DNA from: Cytophagaceae bacterium ABcell3
GTDB lineage: Bacteria > Bacteroidota > Bacteroidia > Cytophagales > Cytophagaceae
Length of the DNA stretch: 64,000 nt
Reading direction: 5' to 3'
Assembly: GCA_030913385.1 (NCBI GenBank)
Contig: CP133159.1
Coordinates: 1,138,584 to 1,202,583 of the forward strand
This document shows, one piece after another, positions 37,708 to 46,337 of this stretch; position 1 is the first letter of the stretch, and every line of letters starts with the position of its first letter. The translations under genes and the position numbers were made by a program. The notes under the pieces are model-generated. The model saw nothing but the letters and a program-made list of their open reading frames with translations, had not been told where the DNA came from and searched no databases.

Positions 37708-38265
37708 ATGCATGAGTCGAGGGTGGCGTCCAGATATGCCAAATCTTTAATAGACTTCGCAATTGAAAAGGGAATCTTGGAAGAGGTTAAGAAAGATATG
37801 GCCTTTTTTGGGGATCTTTGTGAAAAAAATCATGAACTGGTAAGGGTACTTAAAAACCCAATTATCAAAAGTGATAAAAAGAAGCAAATTCTTCACATCC
37901 TTTTAAAAGGTAGGGTCAACGATGTTACCCTTAAGTTCTTTGATATTGTTTCTGGTAAAGGTCGGGAAAAGTTTCTTTTCCATACTTCCAAGGAATTTTT
38001 ATCTCAGTATAGAAACTATAAAGGTATAGTAAAAGCCCAGGTGGTAAGTGCTTATCCTATTACAGAAGACCAAAGAAAGAGCTTTGTAAAAATAGTTTCT
38101 GATATAACTGGTAAGAAGGTCGAACTTTCCGAAGTTATCAATGAAAATATTATCGGAGGCTTTAACCTGACCATTGGAGACCGTCAGATAGACGAAACAA
38201 TTAAGAGCAAGCTCCAGAAATTGAAAAGTAATTTTAGTTATAATCCATATTTAGCCAAAATATAG
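37708..38265 (+). CDS. atpH: ATP synthase F1 subunit delta
   Basis: A 185-residue stator subunit that joins subunit b to the alpha subunits. Family segments: [19 protein letters not shown] at the N-terminus (helical bundle), [15 protein letters not shown] in the middle, and the C-terminal [19 protein letters not shown] then [20 protein letters not shown]. The GGF-I-IGD--ID-S-K pattern is diagnostic. Two bases separate it from atpA. Confidence 0.94.
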   Translation: MHESRVASRYAKSLIDFAIEKGILEEVKKDMAFFGDLCEKNHELVRVLKNPIIKSDKKKQILHILLKGRVNDVTLKFFDIVSGKGREKFLFHTSKEFLSQYRNYKGIVKAQVVSAYPITEDQRKSFVKIVSDITGKKVELSEVINENIIGGFNLTIGDRQIDETIKSKLQKLKSNFSYNPYLAKI

Positions 38266-38267
38266 TT

Positions 38268-39848
38268 ATGGTAGAAGTAAGACCCGATGAGGTTTCTGCA
38301 ATATTAAGAGAGCAGTTATCTAATTTCAGAACAGAAGCTGAGCTTGAAGAAGTCGGTACCGTTCTTCAGGTAGGTGATGGTGTGGCAAGGATTTATGGCC
38401 TTACCAACGCACAATCTGGTGAACTTTTAGAATTTGAAAACGGGTTAAGGGCTATGGTTCTTAACCTTGAAGAAGATAATGTAGGTGCTGTATTACTTGG
38501 AGATTACAGTAATGTTAAAGAAGGTGATACAGTTAAAAGAACTAAAAGGATTGCTTACGTTAACGTAGGCGATGGTCTTATAGGTAGGGTGGTGGATACG
38601 CTGGGTAATCCTATTGATGGAAAAGGCCCTATCGAAGGTAAAACTTATGAGATGCCATTAGAGAGAAAAGCTCCTGGTGTTATTTATAGACAGCCGGTAA
38701 ATGAGCCTCTTCAAACTGGTATCAAGGCTATTGACTCTATGATCCCGATCGGTAGGGGGCAAAGGGAGTTGATCATTGGTGATAGACAGACTGGTAAAAC
38801 GGCTGTTGCGCTTGATGCTATTCTTAATCAAAGGGAATATTATGAAAAAGGTGAGCCGGTATTTTGTATCTACGTTGCTGTAGGTCAAAAAGCAAGTACT
38901 GTAGCTCAAATAGTTAACGCTCTTGAAAAAGGTAAAGCGTTAGATTATACTGTTGTAGTTGCTGCTTCTGCTTCAGACCCAGCGCCTATGCAGTTTTTTG
39001 CTCCTTTTACGGGTGCTGCTATAGGTGAGTTTTTCAGAGATACAGGTCGTCCTGCTCTAGTGGTTTATGATGACCTTTCTAAGCAGGCTGTAGCTTATAG
39101 AGAAGTTTCTCTTTTATTGAGAAGACCTCCAGGACGTGAAGCTTATCCTGGTGATGTATTCTATTTGCATAGTCGTTTGCTTGAAAGAGCTGCCAAAATC
39201 AACAAGTCGGACGAGATTGCTAAGAACATGAACGACCTTCCTGAAAATATCAAAGATATTGTTAAAGGTGGTGGTTCTCTTACTGCACTTCCGATCATTG
39301 AAACACAAGCTGGTGACGTTTCCGCTTATATTCCTACCAATGTGATCTCTATTACAGATGGTCAGATATTCCTAGAAACTAACCTTTTCAATGCTGGTAT
39401 CCGTCCTGCTATTAACGTAGGTATCTCCGTATCTAGGGTAGGTGGTAGTGCTCAGATCAAATCTATGAAGAAGGTTTCTGGTACACTTAAACTTGACCAA
39501 GCGCAGTTTAGGGAACTAGAAGCATTTGCTAAGTTTGGTTCAGATCTTGACCCTTCTACAAAACTTACGATTGAAAGAGGTAAGAGAAACCTTGAAATTC
39601 TTAAGCAAGCACAATACTCTCCAGTAGCTGTAGAACTTCAGGTAGCTATTATCTATGTGGCTACCAATGGTCTTTTAGACAATGTACCGGTAGAGGAAGT
39701 TAAGAATTTCGAGAACCAGTTTTCTGGGCTTCTTGTGGCGCAACACAAAGATGTTCTGGAGACAATAAAATCAGGTAAAATAGATGACTCTGTTACCAGC
39801 GTACTTAAGCAGGTAGCTAAAGATTTATCTTCAAAATTCGCTAAATAA
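38268..39848 (+). CDS. atpA: ATP synthase F1 subunit alpha
   Basis: A 526-residue regulatory nucleotide-binding subunit of the F1 hexamer. Motifs are the N-terminal barrel with [11 protein letters not shown], the P-loop [25 protein letters not shown], the Walker B region [36 protein letters not shown], and [20 protein letters not shown] with the arginine finger. Length is normal. The partner beta subunit gene (atpD) and epsilon (atpC) are not in this operon; they are usually encoded elsewhere in Bacteroidota genomes. Confidence 0.98.
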   Translation: MVEVRPDEVSAILREQLSNFRTEAELEEVGTVLQVGDGVARIYGLTNAQSGELLEFENGLRAMVLNLEEDNVGAVLLGDYSNVKEGDTVKRTKRIAYVNVGDGLIGRVVDTLGNPIDGKGPIEGKTYEMPLERKAPGVIYRQPVNEPLQTGIKAIDSMIPIGRGQRELIIGDRQTGKTAVALDAILNQREYYEKGEPVFCIYVAVGQKASTVAQIVNALEKGKALDYTVVVAASASDPAPMQFFAPFTGAAIGEFFRDTGRPALVVYDDLSKQAVAYREVSLLLRRPPGREAYPGDVFYLHSRLLERAAKINKSDEIAKNMNDLPENIKDIVKGGGSLTALPIIETQAGDVSAYIPTNVISITDGQIFLETNLFNAGIRPAINVGISVSRVGGSAQIKSMKKVSGTLKLDQAQFRELEAFAKFGSDLDPSTKLTIERGKRNLEILKQAQYSPVAVELQVAIIYVATNGLLDNVPVEEVKNFENQFSGLLVAQHKDVLETIKSGKIDDSVTSVLKQVAKDLSSKFAK

Positions 39849-39851
39849 ATT

Positions 39852-40754
39852 ATGGCAAGTTTAAAAGAGGTCAGAGGAAGGATAGTATCTGTCAATTCTA
39901 CGCAGCAGATTACCAAAGCCATGAAAATGGTGGCCGCTGCTAAGTTGAAAAGGGCACAGGATAATATTATAAAAATCCGCCCTTATACTCAAAAGCTAGA
40001 TGAGATTCTTCACAATATTACGTCCAGCCTTGACAGCTCTTTTGAGAATCAGTACAGTGTTACTAGAGAACCAGAAAAGATTTTGTTAGTGGTAGTTACT
40101 TCTGACAGAGGTCTTGCGGGGGCTTTTAACACCAATATCATCAAAGCAACGAATTATTTTCTGGAAAACCATTATCGTGAGCAACATAATGCTGGTAATG
40201 TGACTTTGCTTTGTATCGGTAAAAAAGGTGCTGATGCTTTTAAGAAAAGAAGTGATGTCAAAGTTATCAATGACTACGCTACGCTTTTTTCTGATCTTGT
40301 ATTTGATAATGTCAGGAAAGCTGCCGAGTATGCTATGGATAGCTTTGTGAAAGGTGAATATGACAAGGTAGAAATCGTTTACAACGAGTTTAAAAATGCG
40401 GCTGTACAGGTGGTAAGAAGGGAGAACTTTTTGCCTCTGGTTGATGAAGAAAAAGAGGAGGGACAGGAAGAGCAGAATGCACAAGGTTTTGGAACGGATT
40501 ATATTTTTGAGCCTTCTAAAACCGAAATTGTAAACGAGTTGATCCCTAAAAGCTTAAAAATTCAATTTTACAAAGCACTTCTTGAGTCTAATGCTTCTGA
40601 GCATGGTGCACGTATGACGGCCATGGACAAAGCTACTGAAAACGCAAAAGAATTGTTGAAAGAGCTTAGGCTTAGCTATAACAGGACAAGGCAGGCGGCT
40701 ATTACCACTGAAATTCTCGAAATTGTGGGTGGTGCCGAAGCGTTGAATGCCTAG
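39852..40754 (+). CDS. atpG: ATP synthase F1 subunit gamma
   Basis: A 300-residue central rotor shaft. N-terminal coiled-coil helix: LKEVRGRIVSVNSTQQITKA and MKMVAAAKLKRAQD. Central Rossmann-like domain: VVVTSDRGLAGAFNTNIIKA. C-terminal helix: SEHGARMTAMDKATENAKEL followed by LSYNRTRQAAITTEILEIVG, diagnostic of gamma. An acidic insertion EEKEEGQEEQNAQG lies in the middle region, a modest lineage-specific addition. It is the last gene of the operon; a strong terminator follows. Confidence 0.97.
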   Translation: MASLKEVRGRIVSVNSTQQITKAMKMVAAAKLKRAQDNIIKIRPYTQKLDEILHNITSSLDSSFENQYSVTREPEKILLVVVTSDRGLAGAFNTNIIKATNYFLENHYREQHNAGNVTLLCIGKKGADAFKKRSDVKVINDYATLFSDLVFDNVRKAAEYAMDSFVKGEYDKVEIVYNEFKNAAVQVVRRENFLPLVDEEKEEGQEEQNAQGFGTDYIFEPSKTEIVNELIPKSLKIQFYKALLESNASEHGARMTAMDKATENAKELLKELRLSYNRTRQAAITTEILEIVGGAEALNA

Positions 40755-40773
40755 TTTATAAAATTTTTGTTTC

Positions 40774-40800
40774 TAAGCCCACCTTTTTGGTGGGCTTTTT
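40774..40800 (+). terminator. terminator of the ATP synthase operon
   Basis: AAGCCCACC - TTTTT - GGTGGGCTT is a perfect 9 bp stem followed by T residues. It ends the atpG transcript and lies just upstream of the UbiA-like gene start at 40814. Confidence 0.92.
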
Positions 40801-40813
40801 GCGTTTATTACCT

Positions 40814-41569
40814 ATGGGGTACAACGTTTTTATCGCTTTTTGTGCTTTTCTTCTTTCCCTTTCTACATTTGTTCTTCTTGGGCATGCCGAAATCCATTAT
40901 TTAGGGATTTCATTGGTGTCTTCGGTTGCTACATTTGCTGTTTATGCATGGTTAAAGGACCAAGCCAAATGGCCTTTGTGGTTCATGCTCCTTTTGGTGT
41001 TTATGATGATACCTTTTGGGGCGAGCTTTTCACTGATTGTTTACTGTATTCATTTGGGTGTAATTGCCTATTGGTATGGACGTTCTTTAACAACACCAAT
41101 TTTTAACCTTCAGGCACTTAGGTCAATTCCTTTCTTTAAGGCCATTGTCTTGGGATACACATGGGCTTCTGTTACAGTCATACTGCCTGTTTTATTTTCA
41201 GGATTAACATTAGGTCAGGAAGTACTTCATGTTTTTGTACAGCGACTGTTTTTTATCGCTGGTATTTCTTTTGTATTTGATGTGCGAGATCTTGTTGCGG
41301 ATAAAAAAGGCAGAGTCGCAACCGCCCCGTTATTAATAGGTGTACCTTGGACGAAGCGGGTCTCTATGGTATTTCTTTTTATTTATTTATTATTGGTTTT
41401 TTACTATACTCATAATGATTATGCTATTCCATTGTTGATTTCAGGTTTGGCGGCTTGCTTTTTTGTGGTTCTTGTAAACAAAAAAAGGCAGCCTTATTAT
41501 TATGCTGCCTTTTTGGATGGTTGTATGGCTTTTCAAGGAGCCATGATTATCGCATGGTTACTCATATAG
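40814..41569 (+). CDS. UbiA-like membrane protein
   Basis: Polytopic protein of about 251 residues with around eight hydrophobic segments. FDVRDLVADKKGRVATAPLL matches the second aspartate-rich motif and following loop of UbiA-type prenyltransferases (DxxDxxxD then KTxP-L-G). The usual first motif (NDxxDxxxD) is absent from the N-terminal third, which instead reads FAVYAWLKDQAKWP, so catalytic competence is doubtful. The frame can be extended to a TTG at 40787, but that lies inside the atpG terminator stem; the ATG at 40814 (MGYNVFIAFCAFLL) is preferred. It converges on purM and the two stop regions overlap by 12 bases. Confidence 0.65.
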   Translation: MGYNVFIAFCAFLLSLSTFVLLGHAEIHYLGISLVSSVATFAVYAWLKDQAKWPLWFMLLLVFMMIPFGASFSLIVYCIHLGVIAYWYGRSLTTPIFNLQALRSIPFFKAIVLGYTWASVTVILPVLFSGLTLGQEVLHVFVQRLFFIAGISFVFDVRDLVADKKGRVATAPLLIGVPWTKRVSMVFLFIYLLLVFYYTHNDYAIPLLISGLAACFFVVLVNKKRQPYYYAAFLDGCMAFQGAMIIAWLLI

Positions 41570-42721
41570 ATATTCAATGCCGTTATGTTTGATGGTCAGC
41601 CTTTTTTTGTCAGACTTTTCTACTCTTCCTATTACTGCTGCATCAATATTATAGCTGTTAGCTATATCAATGACCGTTTTGGCATAGGATTCAGGTAAAT
41701 AGATTTCTAATCTATGTCCCATATTGAACACCTTAAACATTTCTTTCCATGGGGTGCTGCTTTCTTCCTGAATTAATTTGAACAAAGGTGGTACTTCCAT
41801 TAAGTTGTCCTTTATAATATGCAGGTTCTCTACAAAATGTAAGACTTTTGTTTGGCCGCCACCACTACAGTGCACCATTCCATTAATTTGGCTTTTAAGT
41901 TCTGCAAAAAGCTTTTTGGCTACCGGAAGGTAAGTCCTGGTAGGGGAGAGCACTAGCTTTCCTAAATCGAGCGGAAAGCCATCAGGCTTTTCTGTTAAGC
42001 TACGGCTGCCTGAATAGATCAGATCCTTAGAAATGGATCCGTCATAACTTTCAGGGTATTTAGTTGCATAGTCATGTTTAAACACATCATGGCGGGCAGA
42101 TGTGAGTCCGTTGCTTCCCATTCCTCCATTGTACTCGTTTTCATATGATGCTTGACCATGGGAGGCAAGGGCAACGATTACATCCCCTTCTTTGATCCGG
42201 TCATTTGATATAATATCTTCCCTTTTGGCCCTGGCTGTGACAGTACTATCTACTATAACTGTTTTTACTAAATCGCCTACGTCAGCGGTTTCTCCACCAG
42301 TACTAAATATATCTACATCATTGTCACGAAGCATTTGCAGGGTTTCTTCCGTTCCGTTAATTATCTCTGCAATAACTTCTCCTGGGATTAGATTTTTGTT
42401 TCTTCCAATGGTAGAGGATAGCAGAATTTGGTCGGTTACGCCAACACATAGCAGATCGTCCGTATTCATTACCACCGCGTCTTGTGCTATTCCCTTCCAC
42501 ACAGATATATCTCCTGTTTCCTTCCAGTATATGTATGCCAGGGAAGATTTGGTCCCTGCGCCATCCGCATGCATTATATTGCAATAATTGGCATCATTGC
42601 CCATAATGTCGGGTATGATTTTACAAAACGCCTTGGGAAATATGCCTTTGTCAATGTTCTTTATTGCATTATGAACATCTTCTTTGTCCGAGGAGACACC
42701 TCTCTGATTGTACCTGTTCAT
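41558..42721 (-). CDS. purM: phosphoribosylformylglycinamidine cyclo-ligase (AIR synthase)
   Basis: Purine biosynthesis enzyme of 387 residues that closes the imidazole ring using ATP to give AIR. Motifs of the PurM/ThiL/SelD superfamily: MHADGAGTKSSLAYIYW, AQDAVVMNTDDLLCVGV, ISTGGETADVG-like FSTGGETADVGDLV, VIVALASHGQASYENEY, SNGLTSARHDVF, LSPTRTYLPVAKKL, GMVHCSGGGQTKVLHF and FNMGHRLEIYLP. It is about 40 residues longer than the E. coli enzyme, which I believe is usual for the Bacteroidota form. Single gene, preceded by the terminator of the PorE-like gene. Confidence 0.93.
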   Translation of the reverse strand: MNRYNQRGVSSDKEDVHNAIKNIDKGIFPKAFCKIIPDIMGNDANYCNIMHADGAGTKSSLAYIYWKETGDISVWKGIAQDAVVMNTDDLLCVGVTDQILLSSTIGRNKNLIPGEVIAEIINGTEETLQMLRDNDVDIFSTGGETADVGDLVKTVIVDSTVTARAKREDIISNDRIKEGDVIVALASHGQASYENEYNGGMGSNGLTSARHDVFKHDYATKYPESYDGSISKDLIYSGSRSLTEKPDGFPLDLGKLVLSPTRTYLPVAKKLFAELKSQINGMVHCSGGGQTKVLHFVENLHIIKDNLMEVPPLFKLIQEESSTPWKEMFKVFNMGHRLEIYLPESYAKTVIDIANSYNIDAAVIGRVEKSDKKRLTIKHNGIEYLYE

Positions 42722-42746
42722 GATATTTGTAATTATAATGCAAAAA

Positions 42747-42777
42747 TAAAAAGTCCCGGGATTGCCGGGACTTTTTT
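42747..42777. terminator. bidirectional terminator between the PorE-like gene and purM
   Basis: AAAAAGTCCCGG - GATTG - CCGGGACTTTTTT gives a strong GC-rich stem with A/T runs on both sides. On the minus strand it ends the PorE-like transcript 37 bases after the stop codon. Confidence 0.9.
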
Positions 42778-42813
42778 GTGAAAGTTTTTGATTAAATTTT
42801 TATTGTTAGTGTT

Positions 42814-44904
42814 TTATTCCTTTTCTGGATCTTCTACCTCAACTTCTTCTATTTCTCCTATACTTTCTTCTTCCTCTTCTGGAATAAGCTCTTCCGTAGC
42901 TATTTGATCTTCAGGTTTGGATTTATTGAAAGACTCACCTTTATAGTCGATTTCTACATCTTCTAGAATACCAGTAATCTTCACTTCTGTTCTTCTGTTT
43001 TTTTGGTGTTCTTCTTCAGTTTTTGCACCAACGATCAGTGGCTGGGATTTTCCATAACCCATAGCTGTTATTCTCTCGCTTTCTATACCTTGCTTAATGA
43101 TATAAGCAACTGCCGAGTCTGCTCTTCTTTGAGATAACTTTCTGTTGTATTCTGCATCACCCCTTTCATCTGTATGAGAGCTTAGCTCTATGGTAATGTC
43201 TCTATTGTCGTCAAGGAATGCTACAATTTTGTCAAGTTCTTTTGCTGCGGAAGGTTTGATGTTTGCTTTATCATAATCATAGTAGATATTGTCAACAACA
43301 AACTTGATTTTCTTTTTCGCCATCAATGTTAGGGAGAATGGGATTTTTATTTCATTGTCCCCAGGTTCCAAGTCTTCAAACGCTACCGTTTCGTCTTTGG
43401 TAGAAAGCTCAAATGACTTTCTCAAATATGCAGGTTCACCTGGCTTGTCAGCGACAATTCTATAGTTTTTCTCAGGTTCAACTGGTAGCTCAAATTTACC
43501 TTCGGGATCAGATTTTACGACAGATAGGGTGTCTCCATTATCGTCAATAAGTCTGATAGTGGCACCTGCCAAGATATGTTCCTCTATTTCATCTTCTGTT
43601 CCGAATGCTGTACCGTCTATAGAATAAATAGCAATACGTACGCGAGACTTGTCAACAAATTCATAAATATCGTCATCACCTTTTCCGTCCGGCCTGTTAG
43701 AACAGTAAAAACCGCTTATGCTATCAGTTTTGAAGATGCCAAAATCATCATAAGTACTATTTAAAGGGCTTCCCATGTTTTCAACAGCCAGCTCACCTTC
43801 TTCATCTTCAGTGACTACAAAAACATCAAGTCCGCCAAGCGTCGGGTGGCCGTCAGAAGAAAAGTAGAAGGTTCCGTCTTCGTATTCAAACGGGAACATC
43901 TCATTGCCTGAGGTATTGAAAGGGGCGCCAAGGTTCTCTACATTGCCCCAGTCTCCTGTAGAGTCTCTGGTGGCTTTATAAAGGTCAGTTCCGCCCATTC
44001 CGCCTTCACGGTTAGATGCAAAGTATAATGTTTTGCCATCTGCCGATAACATTGGCGTGGAATCCCAAGCTTCTTCATCTGATATTTTCATCATAACAGG
44101 CTCTGACCATTCACCTTTTACCATTTTAGACATGTAAAGGTTTACATCATGAGATCCCTCTTTCTTTTTACCTGTATTGCTTCTTGTTAGGTACATGGTC
44201 CTGCCATCTTTAGAAAAGACCGCACAGGCTTCGTGTGCGTTCTCACTGTTGATAGACTTTGGAAGTCTTTTCGCTTGTCCGGAGTATTTTTCTACACCGT
44301 CAAAGATAAACTCATAAATATCGGTAAACCCAGTTCCTGTTCCGCCGTATACTTTCTCAGAGCCTCTTGAAGAAGTGAAAAATAAGCTGTTGTTAAACAA
44401 AACCGGTGCATAGTCAGCTCCTTCACTGTTTAGCTCTTCAAGGTTTCTGATGTCGTACCATGTTTTTTTCTTGGTTACATCTGACAAGAGTTTGAGGTTT
44501 TCTATTTCGGCTTTGGCCCTGTCGATCAAGTCAAAGTTGCTGGCAATTTTCAAAAATTTGCGGTACTGCTCTTTGGCGTTTTCATATTTGCCATTTGCCG
44601 TCATGGCTTTGGCATAATAAAAATAGGCTTCCTCGTCCTTGATGCCTGCATCTATTGCATCTTTATAATAAGACTCTGCATCGTGAATCCTGTTTGATTT
44701 TCTATAAGCCTCTGCAATATAGTAGTTGGATTCAGCCCTAGGGCCACCTTTGGCTAAAGCTTGCTTAAAATCTTCTTTAGCATATTCAAACTCTTCTTGC
44801 TCATATCTTTCTTGACCACGACTAAAAAGCCTTTTGGCACTTGGGGAGCAAGATGAAACGATAACTGATAGTATCAGGACGCTCAGGATTCCGGTTTTTT
44901 TCAT
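42814..44904 (-). CDS. porE: PorE-like OmpA family lipoprotein of the type IX system
   Basis: Lipoprotein of 696 residues, lipobox VIVSSC (Cys19). Domain order: TPR repeats (RGQERYEQEEFEYAKEDFKQ, SYYKDAIDAGIKDEEAYFYY) at about 25-140; a beta-propeller of PD40-type blades (LYFASNREGGMGGTDLYKA, FYFSSDGHPTLGGLDVFV, GFYCSNRPDGKGDDDIYEF) at about 170-420; a carboxypeptidase regulatory-like domain (ILAGATIRLIDDNGDTL) at about 430-520; and an OmpA C-terminal peptidoglycan-binding domain (YYDYDKANIKPSAAKELDKI, SSHTDERGDAEYNRKLSQRR). This TPR-propeller-CRD-OmpA order is that of PorE, which anchors the T9SS outer-membrane complex (PorP with the PorK/N ring) to peptidoglycan. A Glu-rich tail ends the protein. 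Other OmpA/PD40 paralogues exist in this phylum, so orthology is likely rather than certain. Confidence 0.82.
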   Translation of the reverse strand: MKKTGILSVLILSVIVSSCSPSAKRLFSRGQERYEQEEFEYAKEDFKQALAKGGPRAESNYYIAEAYRKSNRIHDAESYYKDAIDAGIKDEEAYFYYAKAMTANGKYENAKEQYRKFLKIASNFDLIDRAKAEIENLKLLSDVTKKKTWYDIRNLEELNSEGADYAPVLFNNSLFFTSSRGSEKVYGGTGTGFTDIYEFIFDGVEKYSGQAKRLPKSINSENAHEACAVFSKDGRTMYLTRSNTGKKKEGSHDVNLYMSKMVKGEWSEPVMMKISDEEAWDSTPMLSADGKTLYFASNREGGMGGTDLYKATRDSTGDWGNVENLGAPFNTSGNEMFPFEYEDGTFYFSSDGHPTLGGLDVFVVTEDEEGELAVENMGSPLNSTYDDFGIFKTDSISGFYCSNRPDGKGDDDIYEFVDKSRVRIAIYSIDGTAFGTEDEIEEHILAGATIRLIDDNGDTLSVVKSDPEGKFELPVEPEKNYRIVADKPGEPAYLRKSFELSTKDETVAFEDLEPGDNEIKIPFSLTLMAKKKIKFVVDNIYYDYDKANIKPSAAKELDKIVAFLDDNRDITIELSSHTDERGDAEYNRKLSQRRADSAVAYIIKQGIESERITAMGYGKSQPLIVGAKTEEEHQKNRRTEVKITGILEDVEIDYKGESFNKSKPEDQIATEELIPEEEEESIGEIEEVEVEDPEKE

Positions 44905-45035
44905 TGATTTTTTTGATTAATATTTATCAATCAATTTTTTACAAACTGCAAATAAATTAAGCCAAATTTATAAATGTGTCTATGCCTAATTTAAATATTG
45001 CAATATGCAATAATAATCAAAAAAAATTACATTTC

Positions 45036-45542
45036 TTATTTATGACTATTATTATTTTTGATTGGAATATATTTTGATAGCCAAGATTCCTTTAATGGTA
45101 TTTGCCACTTGTTTTCCAGTTCTTTTTTCTTCGTAATCGTATTGTTGAAGATTTTGATATCAGAACTTACTTTTTCTTCAGAAACTAACTTCTTAATTTC
45201 CTGAAGCGTGGTTTGGCTAAACTCTTTTTCCGTACCATAGATAACGAAAGAGCGGTCCATTAATTTTATATTAAGTTCTTTTTCAAGTTCTTTAATAAAA
45301 TGGATAGACTTATCTATACCGCATCCGCTTACATGTTCTCCTGATTCTGCGCCGATAACCACAAACCTGTCATAAAAAATTTTGCCTGCGGCCTCTACAT
45401 CTTCGTTATGGCTTTGCCAAGATGAAAAAAAATCATCCATCCTTGCCATAACTGTTTTTTGCTCTTCATTGTTTAAAACTCTTTCGGCCTGGTAAATCCA
45501 AACGATTGACTCGGGGCTAAGGTCTTCAAATGATACTTTCAT
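45036..45542 (-). CDS. conserved protein after Fe-S genes; not an ABC ATPase
   Basis: Cytosolic protein of 168 residues: ESIVWIYQAERVLNNEEQ, a helical first half, then FVVIGAESGEHVSGCGIDKS, IKLMDRSFVIYG and a basic C-terminus. Homologues of about this size in Bacteroidota are often labelled ABC transporter ATPase, but no Walker A, signature or Walker B motif is present, so that label should not be used. The GCGID stretch is the most conserved-looking part. Two bases separate it from the CCG-domain Fe-S protein gene, so it probably works with, or is at least coexpressed with, the electron-transfer pair. Confidence 0.7.
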   Translation of the reverse strand: MKVSFEDLSPESIVWIYQAERVLNNEEQKTVMARMDDFFSSWQSHNEDVEAAGKIFYDRFVVIGAESGEHVSGCGIDKSIHFIKELEKELNIKLMDRSFVIYGTEKEFSQTTLQEIKKLVSEEKVSSDIKIFNNTITKKKELENKWQIPLKESWLSKYIPIKNNNSHK

Positions 45543-45544
45543 GT

Positions 45545-46333
45545 TTATAGATTTTCGTTTTTGGCAATAAGTTCTGCAATATCGTATACCTTTACCGATT
45601 GTTCTTTTTCTTTATTTTTCACACCATCAGAAAGCATCGTCATGCAAAATGGGCATGCAGATGCAATTATTTCCGCGCCTGTATTGAGCGCTTCTTCTGT
45701 ACGCTCTACGTTTACATCTTTCTTGCCAGGTTCTGGCTCTTTGAACATTTGCGCCCCACCAGCGCCACAGCACAATCCTTTGGTTCGGCACCTTTTCATT
45801 TCTATGAGCTCTGCATCTAAAGTTTCTAAAACTTTCCTTGGGGCTTCGTAGATATTGTTGGACCTGCCTAAGTAGCAAGAGTCGTGGTAGGTGATTTTCT
45901 TGCCTTTGAAATCACCTCCTTCTTTGAGTTTTATTTTGCCTTCATCAATAAGCTGCTGCAAAAAAACAGAGTGGTGGATCACCTCATAATTTCCTCCCAA
46001 GCTTGGATATTCATTTTTGATGGTATTGAAACAATGAGGGCAAGCCGTAACTATTTTTTTAATATTATAGCCGTTTAGGAGCTGTATGTTGTTTACAGCC
46101 ATCATTTGAAAAAGGAATTCGTTCCCAGCCCTTTTGGCAGGGTCTCCTGTACATGCCTCTTCGGGGCCTAATACAGCGTAATTTATCTTCAGCTTATTTA
46201 GTATTTTAGCAAAAGCTACTGTTACAGACTTATATCTTTCGTCAAAAGAGCCTGCGCAGCCTACCCAAAACAAGATTTCCGGCTCTTTATTGGCGGCAGC
46301 CAATTCCGACATTATAGGAACATTATTATCCAT
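45545..46333 (-). CDS. CCG-domain (HdrB/GlpC-like) Fe-S protein
   Basis: Cytosolic protein of about 262 residues with two cysteine-rich CCG-type domains: FWVGCAGSFDERY, then IVTACPHCFNTIKNEYP in the first, and TYHDSCYLGR, CRTKGLCCGAGGAQMF and ASACPFCMTML in the second. Such domains bind a noncubane 4Fe-4S cluster in heterodisulfide reductase subunit B, GlpC and LldE. The frame extends upstream to 46432, but the ATG at 46333 lies 4 bases after the stop of the preceding Fe-S gene and starts directly ahead of the first domain, so it is chosen. With the membrane subunit upstream it should form a quinone-linked electron-transfer module; the physiological donor is unknown. Confidence 0.87.
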   Translation of the reverse strand: MDNNVPIMSELAAANKEPEILFWVGCAGSFDERYKSVTVAFAKILNKLKINYAVLGPEEACTGDPAKRAGNEFLFQMMAVNNIQLLNGYNIKKIVTACPHCFNTIKNEYPSLGGNYEVIHHSVFLQQLIDEGKIKLKEGGDFKGKKITYHDSCYLGRSNNIYEAPRKVLETLDAELIEMKRCRTKGLCCGAGGAQMFKEPEPGKKDVNVERTEEALNTGAEIIASACPFCMTMLSDGVKNKEKEQSVKVYDIAELIAKNENL

Positions 46334-46337
46334 AGTA

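Noticed and set aside
45036-45542. ABC transporter ATPase
   Set aside because: No Walker A, Walker B or signature motif is present.
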